This document shows, piece after piece, positions 24,519 through 36,666 of a stretch of DNA of 64,000 bases. Source of the stretch: Apiosordaria backusii. Taxonomy: Eukaryota > Ascomycota > Sordariomycetes > Sordariales > Lasiosphaeriaceae. The first letter of the stretch is position 1, and every line of letters starts with the position of its first letter. A program made the position numbers and the translations under genes. The stretch spans positions 1 to 64,000 of the forward strand of contig JAUKTV010000017.1 of assembly GCA_030549205.1 (NCBI GenBank), in the 5' to 3' direction. The notes under the pieces are model-generated. The model made no database searches and was not told the origin of the DNA. It saw nothing but the letters and a program-made list of their open reading frames with translations.

Positions 24519-25352
24519 TATTAAACTAGGTCCCTGTAAGGCCTAAGTTTATAGTGGGTAGCTGCTATTATACTATGTGGTGGAAGCTTAAGTTGGAAAG
24601 CCTACCCGTCAGCTACCCGGCACTTACCCAGCACTTTACTTCACTGCAGGGCTATTCAAAGGCCTACATCCCGCTAACCAGTAGGCCAAACTGCCTATAA
24701 TTTTATATTCAGGCTACTAAGGCCCACTACTATAGACAGTATAAGCGGCCTAACCCTAACCCTACATTAACCTACACTTTGGGTTAGAGGTGCTCGGTTT
24801 CGCAGCCTCTTTGTATAGCCGTAAGTCGATTTTTAGAGAGCTGTAAACTACGCTAACTTAGCTACCTATAAGACCTATAGCTAACCACTAGGCTGGCTAA
24901 ATTAGCTAAGAATTGGTAGGCCTATAGTTAAGTAAGTATATTACTACTATACTAAATTATAGGCCTATAGGCCTTATAGATCGGAAACTACAGAGGGCTT
25001 AGCAAGTAGTTTATAGGGCTTAGCAAACCTCGAGTTTAACTAAGCTATACTCTAGCCTATCTACCTACTAGGGTATGCAAAGCACCGTACGTCAGTCAGT
25101 AAGTATATAATAGAGGTCAAGTACAAACCCTACTATAGAGATTATTACAGTAGATTTACAGAAGGCTAGCACTATAATACAATTGTTTACCTACTATATT
25201 TCTATTCTACAGCACCTACATAGTACTGTATTCTAATATCCCAGCACTAAGCTATAGGTATCATACATAAGACTTCCACTGCACTATAAGCTAATATATA
25301 AGTACTAATTACAGGGCCCTTAGGCCTATAATTGGCCATACCTATTCCAATA
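24519..25352 (+). repeat. 5' LTR of the nested copia element
   Basis: 834 bp. Carries a telomere-like CCTAACCCTAACCCTA stretch at 24749-24764. Related to the 697-bp LTRs at 42596 and 44642. Confidence 0.88.
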
Positions 25353-25959
25353 AGTTATAAGCCTAGAAGATACCTAACTGGATTGTAGGCTTATAAGCTT
25401 AGGCTTAGAGCTTTCTATAAATAACAGCTCAGGCCACTGTAAACTGCACTACAAGTAGGCCATAAAAATCACTGATTTTAAAGCCCACCTATCGAGGTAG
25501 GGTTACAAGGTAAATACTAAGCTTACCTTACTTTATTAGGTTTTCCAGGGGCTTATAAGGTTTAAATTTAAGCCTGCTACCAAATTTATTATACCATAAG
25601 GCACGTAAAAATTAGGCTTAACAGGGCACTAAAGGCCTATAAGCTACAAACTTACAAATGCTAAAAATAGCCTCCTACCTTAACTATAGCCAGGTAGGTA
25701 GTTCTGCAAATCCTAAAGGCAGGTAAAAAAGTAAGAAAGCAGAGCAACCTTCTTAGCCATTACTGCTACTAGTAGTTACAGTACTTTACTATATAAAATA
25801 GCCTATTCTTTAAGGCTCTTAGACACTATAGACCTAGCCCTCTTACTATATAAAGCAAACTATAGTTAAAGCCCTAGTTAAAAACGGTACTAAGCTAAAG
25901 TCTTAAAGCCCTATAGGACGCTCTAACGGCAAGCATACCAAGCTCCCTATAGATTCGAA

Positions 25960-28900
25960 AATGCAAAATACAGGGTCCGGGCAAGGGTCTTCCAGAGAGG
26001 AAGAATCAGTAGATTTTTACCGTATATAAGCCTTTACTATTTAACTAAAGAAGCAAAAGGCCTAGATTCAACAGTTGCAAGGTACTATAACCAAAGTAGT
26101 AGAGCAAATCAAGCTTCTGATAGCAGCTTAGAACACTCTAAATAGGCCTAAGGCTACTATAACCACTCCTCTAATAGTAACTAAAGCCACATACCAAAAG
26201 GCCACAGCGGCCTACTAGCTAAGGCTTAAGGCTAATAGTAGTTCCGCTAAGGTCCTTTATACTACTATTACCACTAAAATAACCAAAAAGGTCTACAAAT
26301 TTCCCGCTAACCAAAGGCTTATAGGCCCTGAGAATTTCAATCTATAGAAACAGGGCCTAAATATCATACTACATACTATCGATATAGCTACTTTTACAGA
26401 AGACCCTACTATAGTAGCCTACTAAAGTAATACTGAACAGGCCCTATTGTAATATTATTTCAAAACAGTATAGCTTCAGGCCCCCAGGCTTCTATTTCAT
26501 AGCAAACAAGCCCCATTAAAACCTATAAACTACTTATACAGAAGTATTCCTATAGTACTAAATTACAGTAAAGGAACCTCTATAAGGAATACTACTCCTT
26601 AAAACTTCCACCAATTCATAGGCTCTTTAACAGACTTCAACGCTAAGTTCTTTAACGCAGTTAGCCAGCTTATACTAACCGGTATCGATCTCTAGACTAT
26701 AGATTAAGTAAATCAATACCTATAGGCTATAGAAAAGAGCTTTCTACAGTAGGCTAAAAGATAATAGAGCGCTATATAGACCGCCAAAGCGCTAGGCCAA
26801 AATATAAACGCTATTGACCTAAACTTCCTAATAGCAGACCTACTAAAAGAACAGCATATTCCAGCCTCTACTGCTGTTAAAGGCATAACCTACAGAAGTA
26901 GAGATAGCCTTTATAAAGGTACTAAAAAGAAGGTTTTCTTAAATAAAAAGCCTAAAAGTAATGGTAATAGTAGCCTTAATAGCCTAAGTAGCTCTCCTTA
27001 AAAGAAAAAGAAGAAAGGCTTTAAAAAGCCTAAAGGCCTTAAAAAAAGACCTAAGGCTAAAGATTTATTCGCCTATATAGCAAGCTCCTATAACCTAGCT
27101 TTAAAGGTCTTTAAAGACTCTAATAGTAACGATAGTAACGAAGGCACCTACGTAGTACCTATAGGGCCCACTAAAGGCACTAAAAGCACTAAAGACAAGG
27201 CCCTAGCAGCACTCTCTTTAAAGGATACCCTTTTATACAATACTAGGTCTACTAACCATATTATCAACAATCGAAAGTAATTTACTAACTACAAGCTTAA
27301 TAATAGCTCACTAAGGACAATTTACACAGGAGGGGGTCCCCTAACGCCTAAGGGCTCTAAAACCGCTGTATTTACAGTACTCTTATAAAAAGAACCCCCT
27401 AAATATACTAAGCTTAAGCTTAAAAATACTCTATATATTCCTTAGTTTAACATTAACCTTTTTAATGGTATACTATACTATAAGGTTAGCAGTTAGGTTA
27501 AAAAGGAAGTACTACATAAGCCAAATAAGGCCCCAATAGCGGTATTTAATTTCAAAGCTTCAGGCTTCTTCTTAAAATTACAAAGGGTAAAGAAGCCTAT
27601 CATTCACTATAACGTAAGTTTCAACGTTACTAGTCGGAAGCGAAAATTAATAGTAAAGCTCCCTAACAGGCCCTCATCCTAAAAGGATAGCTATTTAAAG
27701 GTCGATTTAGACCTTCAAAGACCTAGCAATAGGCCTGTAGAGCCAAATAGCGATAATACTATTAGCTCTAATTCAGACGCCCGAAAGGTAAAGCCCCGTA
27801 AGCTTAGGAGGTCCGAATCTGGCCATAAGGAAGGCCGTAGCCAGGGCAGACCTAAAGGAATAGAGCTCCGTTAGCCTACAGAAGGCCCTAATAACTCAGG
27901 TAACCCCGGCTCCGGAGGATCTGGTCAGGGCAGACCTACTAAAAAGCTCCGTTAGCCTACAGAAGGCCCTAATAGCTTAAGTAACTCCGGCCTACTTAGT
28001 TAAGAAGAGGCTTAAGGAGGCTATATACCTAAGGAGGCTATTAAAAATATCTCCAATACCATTATAGACTACTATAGCAAATTGCTCCAGGTAGCACTAA
28101 AATAGCACGTTAGGCTAGGTTATATAGGCCTAACACTGCTAAAAAAGACCAGTAAAATTACTACTAGGCTTCTAAACCTAGATTAAATTAAAGAAGTAGA
28201 TTTTCAATGCTTGGCCTATAATAAAGCTAAGGTAATAAAAAGGCTTCAATTTTCTACTATTCCAGACCCTCCTAAGGTCTTAGGTTCTATTAAAGGCAAC
28301 ACTTTCAAAATCAAGCCTATACCCTATAACAGGCTCCCTATAGTATTGATTTTAGTAGACCGAAAATCCCAGTTTAAGTAGGCCTTCTACTTGCCAAACG
28401 CTAAGGGACTAACCGTACTAAGCGCTATTAAAGGCTTTTTTAAAAGCCTAAAGAATCGCTACGATAGGTACCCTATTTATTTCTACTACAACGGTAGGAA
28501 AGAAATCAACTACAAATTATAAGCCTGGTTTTCCACTAAAGGCATTGAATTTTCTACTTTTAAGCCCTATATCTACAAGTAAAATGGCCTAATTAAACGC
28601 TCTATTAAAGTATTTTTAGACTAGTTACAGGCCACAATGGTGTTATTATAGCTTCCCTAGTACTTATAGTACTATATAGTACCTATAGTACTTAAATTAG
28701 TTAACTGTACTACAGTTAGTAATAAAGACCTAACTCCCTACTAAACGTTCTATAATAAATTAAAGCCTTCCCTTTCTCACAAGCCAGACTTAAGCTAGTT
28801 TAAGGCTATAGGCTTTTCTATAGAGCTCCTTATTTCCGCTAAAAAAAGGTCCAAAGCTCTAAAGCTATAGGCCTATATAGAGCCTAATAAGCTATTGGCC

Positions 28901-31060
28901 GTCTTTAGAAGTAAGACCTACTAAGTATAGATACCGGCTAAAAGGGCAATAGTAAAATCTTCCTTTATAAATATAGTAGATAAACCTACTGTAATTTAAA
29001 GTATTACTACTATTTTAGAAGAGGATTTAGGCTAAGGGAAGGTAAAGCTACCACAATTAGTAGATAAAGATAGCGACCTACGCTCTAAATACAACTTGGT
29101 CGGCCGACCAAGTTTGCAAATTGGCCAATAGGCTAATACTAAACAATTCTCTAGTAGTAAGCCAATTAGTAGGCCTATTACAATTCAAAAAGCTGTAATC
29201 GATAGCAGCTTAAAGCCTCCTAATAGGCCTATTATAGGCCTTAAAGCTGGCCTAAAACCCCCTACTAAAGACTACTTACTAATAGAAGTAAAAGAACTAC
29301 ATTTAAGTATAAGTAAAGATATTAAAATAGGCACTAGCCAATTCGTTAAATCAATACTAGCCAGGGCTAAGGCCTATTGCTATAGGGTCTCTAGGGGTCC
29401 TTCTAGCACTAGTTCATTACCTTAAATACTAAAACAAGTGCTAAAGAACCCTGAAAAATCCTACTGGCTAGAGGCTATATATAGCAAATTTAAGCAAATA
29501 GTTAACTAAAGAACCTTTAAGTTCCTTCCCTAAGGCGCTTTTCCTAAGGACCGTACGCTACTGACCAGTAGGTTAGTATTATATAAGAAGACCGATGAAG
29601 AAAATAGGCTTCTAAAGTTCAAGGCTAGGCTAGTTATTAAAGGATTCTTATAGAAGGAAGGCCTGGATTTTACAGAGACCTTCGCCTTTACTACTGTACT
29701 ATCTACTTAGCATATACTGCTAGCTATAGCAGCTTTACTAGACTAGGAAATAGAGTAGATTGATTTTATAGAGGCATTTCTTAATAGCTATTTAAAAGAG
29801 GAGAATTATATGGCAATACCTGAAGGCTTCTATAAGTTCTACTAATTAGCAGACTTAGCCATTAAAGCTAAGCTACGTAGGTAAGGCTTTAGGCTTAAAA
29901 CCAGCTAAATAATTTGCCTTTTTAAGGCCTTATATAGCTTAAAGTAAAGCCTTAGACTTTAATAAGCTAAACTTACTAAGCTATTAAAAGAAAAGCGTTT
30001 TATAGCGCTAATTTCTGACTCTACTATCTTCTATAATCCTAAGGCCAGGATTTTTATAGTAACCTATATTAATAATTGTTTAATTATAGGCTTTAATAAG
30101 GCCTATATTCAACGGCTTAAGAAGAGCTTAAATAAGGTCTATCCGATAGAAGATAGAAGGCCGGCTTCTTTCTTTTTAAAGGTCTAAATAATAAAGGATA
30201 AACGTCGCTTCCTTCTATAGCTTAGCCAAGCCTAGTATATACAGGAAGCAATTAAGACCTTTAGCTTTAAAAATAGCCGTAAAATACTAGTTCCTTTATA
30301 GCTTAGAATAGTAGCCCAATATAAGGACCCTGAATTAAAAGGAAGCCCTGTAAGTAAGTCAGATCATACGCTATTCCAGTATATAGTAAGCACTGTAATG
30401 TATTTAATAACCTAAATAAGGCCTAATATTGCTTTTACAGTATAATGGCTTTTAAGGAGCATACAGTAGCCTACTATAGTAAGCCTAAATGCCGTTAAAA
30501 ACCTTCTAAAGTATCTAAATGGTACAGAGAATTTAGTAATTGCCTATAGCTATACTACTAGACCTACTGAAAAAGAGGGCACTATGGTACCTATAGGCTT
30601 TGTAGATTTAGACTTTGCAAGGGACCTAAAGGACTTAAAATCCACCTACGGCTTTGTATTCAAAGTGGCCAGAGGCCTTATAAGCTGGAAATCAAAGAAG
30701 GCTAGTACTATAAGCCTCTTTACTTTAGAGGCTGAAACCGACGCGCTTACTAAGGCTATTTATAAGGCTCTATGGATTAGGGGGGTTTATAAGGAGCTAA
30801 GGTATACTTTAGTAGGCTCTACCCCTCGATATAGTGACAATACTGGCTTTATAACTACTGCCTATAACCCAGCCTTTACAATCGTACTAAGTATATATTG
30901 CTAAAATACTACTGGGTTAGGGAGTAAGTTAGGGCACTATAGGTCACTATTAATTACCTAAATACTAAACAAATGTCGGCTGATAGGCTGACCAAACCTC
31001 TAGCCAGTTAAAAATTTAAGACCTTTATAGGTCTTTTAGGCTTAAGGAATAGGCCTATAG
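25960..31060 (+). pseudogene. RIP-degraded copia Gag-Pol polyprotein (nested)
   Basis: One frame can be followed almost throughout, interrupted by TAG/TAA at presumed Gln/Trp codons. In order there are: a Gag region (about 26280-27100) with a basic KKKKKGFKKPKG tail; a protease-like TRSTNHIINN near 27245; a GAG-pre-integrase and integrase core (LILVDRKSQFK near 28345, then YFYYNGRKEINYK); the RT opening (KARLVIKGFL, EGLDFTETFAF, DFIEAFLNSYLKEENYMAIP at 29610-29825); and RNase H. The RNase H part (30584-30904) survives as a 106-codon open frame with GFVDLDFARDLKDLKSTYGF and ISWKSKKASTISLFTLEAE, but the usual catalytic pattern is partly altered. It is a dead retrotransposon, not a host gene. 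Confidence 0.85.
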
Positions 31061-31292
31061 AGGAAAGGTTAATGGAGGAATAGATTGAAAAACTACCCTC
31101 TCTATATTTAATTTTCCTTTATAATTTAGCTTATAAAAGTAGTTACTTAACGATTAAATATATAGGCCTTAACGCCTTATATACCTTGTATTTTAGTTTT
31201 TTAATTAGTTAGTTAGTTCATTAGTTTTAGCTTACTACGGTAGGCTTCAGATTTAAATCTGGGCCTACCACTTACTATAAGTAGAAGAGGGG

Positions 31293-32126
31293 TGTTAAAC
31301 TAGGTCCCTATAAGGCCTAAGTTTATAGTAGATGGCTGTTATTATACTACATAGTAGAAGCTTAAGTTAGAAAGCCTACCCGTCAGCTACCCGGCACTTA
31401 CCTGGCACCTTACTTCACTGCAGGGCTATTTAAAAGCCTGCATCCCGCTAACTAGTAGGCTAAACTGCCTATAATTTTATATTTAAGCTACTAAGGCCTA
31501 CTATTGTAAACAGTATAAGCGGCCTAACCCTAACCCTACGTTAACTTGCACTTTGGGTTGGGGGTGCTCGGTTTTGCGGCCCCTTTATATAGCCGTAAGT
31601 CGATTTTTAAAGAGCTGTAAACCACGCTAACTTAGCTGCCTATAAGACCTGTAGCTAACTACTAGGCTGGCCAAATTGGCCAAGAATTGGTAGGCCTATA
31701 GTTAAGTAGGTATATTACTACTATACTAAATTATAGGCCTGTAGGCCCTATAGGTCGGAAGCTATAGAGGGCTTAGCAAGTGGTTTATAGGGCTTAGCAA
31801 ACCTTGAGTTCAACCAAGCCGTACTCTAGCCCATCTGCCCGCTAGGGTATACAAGGCACCGCACGTCAGTCGGTAGGTATATGGTAGAGGTTGAGTACAA
31901 ACCCTACTATAGAGATTATTACAGTGGATTTACAAAAGGCTAGCACTACAATACAATTATTTACCTACTATATTTCTATTCTACAGCACCTGCGTAGTGC
32001 TGTATTCTAGTACCCCAGCACTAAGCTATAGGTATCACGCGTAAGACTTCCGCTGCACTATGAGCTAGTATGTAAGCACTAATTACAGGGCCCTTAGGCC
32101 TATAATTGGCCATACCTATTCTAATA
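31293..32126 (+). repeat. 3' LTR of the nested copia element
   Basis: 834 bp, same length as its 5' partner, slightly less RIP-mutated. Telomere-like CCTAACCCTAACCCTA at 31523-31538. Confidence 0.88.
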
Positions 32127-32131
32127 ATTAT

Positions 32132-35100
32132 TAATAAAGGTACTATAAAAGTCCAATTCTTTACTAGAACCTACAATAATAGGGCCTATTTTTCAACTAT
32201 CAGCCTTACCAAAACCTTCTTTATTCCTACTTTTCCACTAAATATTGTTAGTAAAGACTGCTTATACAATATTAAAGGAGCCCTATATAGCTAAAAGCTT
32301 ACCGATAGTAACTATAATCTCATTACTGTCCTAAATTTTAAAAGATTAGGGTTCTACCTTAGCCTTAAAGGCCAACTTCGGCTAAAAGTATCTTACTAAT
32401 AATACTTTAGCAATTATCCTACTTTCCCTAAAGCCTCTAAAGCTTCTGAAATTTCAAAGAGGGTCTCTCCTAAAGCTCCTAACTTTTTAAAAAAGGATAG
32501 GACTTTTAAAGATCTTAATAAGCCTTTACTAACCTCAATTCGATTAACTATCCTTTAATATATACAGCTTAAACATATAGGTCTTAACCTTTTAAAAAAG
32601 ACCTTTCTTATTATTAAGGATATACCTAACTTATAGAAGGTTAGACCTAAAGATTTAGTTTACAAAAGCTATAATATTATAAAAATCCTTTAAAAGCTTT
32701 CTAAAAATCCTATTTAAAACCCTCCTTTTACCTTAAACTATTTAAAGAAGGACATTGTTACTATTAAGCCTATTCTACTATTAAAGAAGCCTTACAGCTT
32801 AATTATAGTAGATCGAAAGACCTGTTTCCAATTTCTTAAGTTATTAACTACTAAAGATAATACCATTACAATACTTTATTTACTATTTAAAGGCTTAAAC
32901 AATACCTTCCGGCAATACCCTACTTACTTTTACTACAATAAAGGAAAAGAAGTCCTTCCCTTAAATACCTATCTTATAAAAAAGGGTATCGGCTTTAGTA
33001 TATCAAGCTTTAAAACTTTTAATTAAAATAGCTTAACTAAGCACTCTATTTAGATTATTTTAAACTATCTTAAGGCTACTATTCTAACTTTAAGCCTCTC
33101 TATCATTTTCTAAGGATATATAGCTATTCCTATAATAGAAATCATTAACTATATAGCCTAAAGCTTTAAGGATCTTACACTTTACCAAACCTTCTATAAT
33201 AAACTATTACCTTCTTAAGCGCTATATTAGCCAAACCTTTTAAACTATAGAGCTATAAGTACTAAAGTTACAGTATATATTCCTATTAAGGATCAAACTA
33301 TAGGTTTTAAACTTACCCTTTAAGGAATTAAAAGAAGACTTGTAGCTATTTTAGGTCATTAAACCTACTTAATCTACTTAAGCTTAAACAAAGTTATTAA
33401 AACTAACTTTATTAAGTTCTATAAAGACCTATTAGCCTAGATTATAGGTCCTTTAAGCCCTATAGGTCCCTTAAAGGTCTTTAACTGCTTTAATAAATTA
33501 AAGGAGGATACTACTATTTAAGTTTCTAAGCCTCCTATTTATAGTCCTTCTATTCTATTAATTCCCAATTCCCTAGTACTTAAATTATCCCCTATACCAT
33601 CTACTTAGCCACTACTTAAGCCTGCAATTCCAGTACCTACAGTACTTTTTACTACCATTAAGATCCTTCTATCCTAAGCTTTATAGAAGCAATGTAAGGA
33701 ATTTATACTTATAAATAATATAGATTATAGTAAGCTTATTTCTTACTTGGTTTTCTATTGTAAAAAGTGCTATTTTATAAAAGCCTTAAAGCCCAATACC
33801 TTTAAATAAGCCTTAAAATATCTTAAAAAGGAGCAATAGTTATAGGCTATCTTTACTAAATTATACTAACTTCTTACTATTAAGACCTTTTATTTTATCC
33901 GCTGATTTTAAATTAAGAAAAAGCCTATTATAAGTTACTAGGTCTTTAAAGATAAAAAGAATTTATAGGGTATTATAATAAAGTTTAAGGCCTAATTGGT
34001 TGTCCGGGGTTTCCAATAGACCTTTAAAATCGATTTTAAACAGACCTATGCTTTTACTATAGGGCCTTCGATTTAGAGAATTATACTGGCCTTTATAGTT
34101 ATATTTAACAAGGATTTAGAGTAAGTAGACTTTATAGGAGCCTTTTTAAACTTAAAGACCGATTTTAATATCTATATTAAAATTCTATAAGGACTATTTA
34201 AGTTTATTTATAGCAATGCTAGTACTATAATATTATTAAAGATAGTTAAATAAGACTTTACTAAAAACTAAGTTATCCTATTAAAGAAATCCTTATATAG
34301 CCTAAAGTAAGCTTTTTACTTCTAATAATAGAAGGTCCTTATAATAACCTAAACTTTAAATTTCAAGCCCCTTATCTTTAATATAGTTACCTATTTTCAC
34401 CTAAACTATAAAATCTTTATTATTAACTACATTAATAACTACTTAATTATAGGCCCTAAGCCTTTATAGCTTTAAGCCTTAAAGAATATTATAGGAAAGT
34501 ACTATAATATCGAAGATTTAAGTCCTGTTTGCTACTTCCTTAGTATTTAAATTAAATGCAATAGGCCTTAATAGCGCCTTTAAATCTACTAAAAGGCCTA
34601 TATTATAAAAGCAGTCAAGCACTTTAGAATCAGCATTAAGTTAACTCCCCTTCTATTAAGCCTTAAAATTATAAGTAAAGGTAATAGGCTTAAAAACCCT
34701 GTAAGCCCCTTTAATCAGTACCTATATTAATAACTAATTAGTACTTTAATATATACTATAGTTTAAATTAAGTCTAACATAGCCTTTAACGTTCAATAGC
34801 TTTTACAATACTTAATATAGCCTATTAATACTTATTTAAAAACTGCAAAATCACTACTTTCCTATTTCTATTCCAGTATTTATAATACTATTGGTTACAG
34901 TTCTAATAATAACTTAAAGCCTATCGGCTTTATTAATAGTAACTAAGCTAAATATAAAGAAAGCGCTAAATCTACTTATAGTTAACTATTTACCTTAATT
35001 AAAGGACCTATTGACTGGAAATCTAAAAAAGCGTTTACTATATCCTTCAGTACTTTAAAGGCTAAATATATTAAGCTTATCGAAAGCCTTAAGAAAGCTA

Positions 35101-35421
35101 TATAGCTTAAAGGTCTTTTTTAAGAAATTTCCAGGCCTATTATAGGCCCTACCTCCTTATTATATAATAATAAAGGCTCTATTACCATTACTTATAGTAA
35201 TAAGCATAATTGCTAAACCAAATATACTTTAATTTGATTTTAAAAAGTTAAAGAAGCTATATTTACTAAAGTCATTACTATAACCTACCTTCCTATAAAG
35301 GAAATGCCTACTAACGGCCTTATCAAAGCCTTACTTACAATACTATTCAATACCTTCGTCTTACTATTAAACCTTTCTAAGCCCTTTTAATCAATGCTAT
35401 ACATTACAGCTATAAAAGGGG
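32132..35421 (+). pseudogene. RIP-degraded copia integrase-RT-RNase H, 3' half
   Basis: Resumption of the outer copia polyprotein. Visible pieces are the gag-pre-integrase start (KDCLYNIKGALYS near 32260-32290), the integrase core (IIVDRKTCFQF near 32805), the RT start (VVRGFQ-TFKIDFKQTYAF near 34000-34050, where the dash is a stop) with DFIGAFLNLKTDFN near 34130, and the RNase H-like tail to about 35200. Stops are TAA/TAG. Confidence 0.78.
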
Positions 35422-36100
35422 TATTAAAATACAGTACTTAGTTATAAACTTTATAGTATATTTTAACCTATAACTTATAAAGCTAACAATAACCAATAGC
35501 TTAGAATTCTAGCGCTTACTAACACTTTACTATAGCAATCGCAATAGTCTTTAGACCTCTAAAGTAGCCCGAAACCCTAAACAGTTAGCGTACTATAATA
35601 GTAAAACGTTAATACCCTATACCCTATAAATAGCTTCTAGCTAATATACTTAATAGTTAGACTTAATCGGCCAGTTAAATCTATAGTTAGCAGACTTAAT
35701 AGGCATTTAAGTTTTACAACTAGCAGGCTTAATAGATATTCAGGCTTTATAGTTAGCGGACTTAATAGGCATTCGGGCCTTAAAATAAAGAAAGGTTTGG
35801 AAAGCGATATAGGGCCGAAGACTTATAATAGGTCTTATCCTTTATAACTGTTTACTGTAATATTTTCTTAGCTAATAAGTTAAATCAATATACTGGTTTA
35901 CTATATTTTATAGTGCCTTACAAGCCTATATTACAGTGTCTACCTTCTATATATTGCAGGGCATCGCCCCTATAATCCACATTCCTTTAGTACCCAGCTA
36001 CTGTCGTATACTGCAAACAAAACCCTCTTCGCTCTCAATATTCTGCGCCGTTCCCTACACAGGTCTATACCTATAGGCCTGTAAGACACCTATCTTAATA
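35422..36100 (+). repeat. 3' LTR of the outer copia element
   Basis: 679 bp, begins TATTAAAATACAG, ends ACCTATCTTAATA, followed by the target duplicate TGTAG. Confidence 0.85.
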
Positions 36101-36122
36101 TGTAGTATACAATATAAGTTAT

Positions 36123-36134
36123 CCTGTCCGGAGG
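36123..36134 (+). repeat. Helitron copy 2: 5'-terminal inverted-repeat arm
   Basis: CCTGTCCGGAGG at the 5' terminus. Its inverted partner CCTCCGGACAGG is at 42105-42116. Confidence 0.75.
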
Positions 36135-36666
36135 ACAATATTCCTGCCAAACTTCCAAAAAATCGCATACAAAATTGATAAGAGTCTTATCGCTCAAGAG
36201 AGATTGGTCGGGGGCTACCGGAGAGTGGGTCCAATTCGGCACCACCTCCAAAACTTATGCAACCGGTACCATTCTGTGCGTAACTGTATGGCAAATCTAG
36301 ATCTGAAATCCGATTTCTGAAGGTCCACGAAATGGCTGACATGCAGGCGTTTGAATACGGTTTGAGATCGTGTTTGGGTGCGCCCGGGCGATTGCGCGCA
36401 TTGCACGTGATTACGCGCCTTGCCCCACACTGCCTTCCACAAGAATGCCCCACTTTGCCTTTGACCCCCCGCGTCAAATTTAATTCCTCCCACTTCAAAT
36501 TTCTCCTACCGCGAATTTCCATTTCCTCCATTCTTCATCCAACAATCGATCGCACCGCAGACCTCAATCGCACCCCAACGCCTTCATTCACTATCCGTCA
36601 TTTCTAACCGACGCTCCTTTCCTCTGTGGTATTGTTTGCCCGTTATGGCCGGCCTATTCAGTATCC

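Larger units (their letters stand above)
24519..32126 (+). mobile_element. Nested Ty1/copia retrotransposon (second family)
   Basis: A complete 7608-bp element with 834-bp LTRs (24519-25352 and 31293-32126) and a perfect target duplication ATTAT (24514-24518 and 32127-32131). LTR ends are T(G/A)TTAAACTAGG and CTAATA. A purine tract (GAAGAGGGG) precedes the 3' LTR. The two LTRs differ mostly by C/T and A/G transitions. It is younger than the outer copia element but is itself RIP-mutated. Confidence 0.93.
22096..36100 (+). mobile_element. Ty1/copia retrotransposon split by a nested element
   Basis: The outer element is 14,005 bp, of which 7608 bp are a later insertion (24519-32126), leaving about 6.4 kb, close to the 6326 bp of its relative at 15383. 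The LTRs are 22096-22774 and 35422-36100, 679 bp each. The target duplication is TGTAA (22091-22095) against TGTAG (36101-36105), one mismatch that fits RIP. It inserted into a Gypsy LTR. A purine-rich tract (AAAAGGGG) precedes the 3' LTR. Confidence 0.9.

Noticed and set aside
24749..24764. Chromosome end or interstitial telomere
   Set aside because: Only about two and a half units, and they recur at the same position in both LTRs.
30584..30904. 106-codon ORF as a host gene
   Set aside because: It is the RNase H part of the nested copia element, in frame with the degraded polyprotein on both sides.
36187..36531. Minus ORFs in the Helitron leader (and 5881-6225)
   Set aside because: No recognisable features; low-complexity composition; lie in the 5' leader of the Rep gene.
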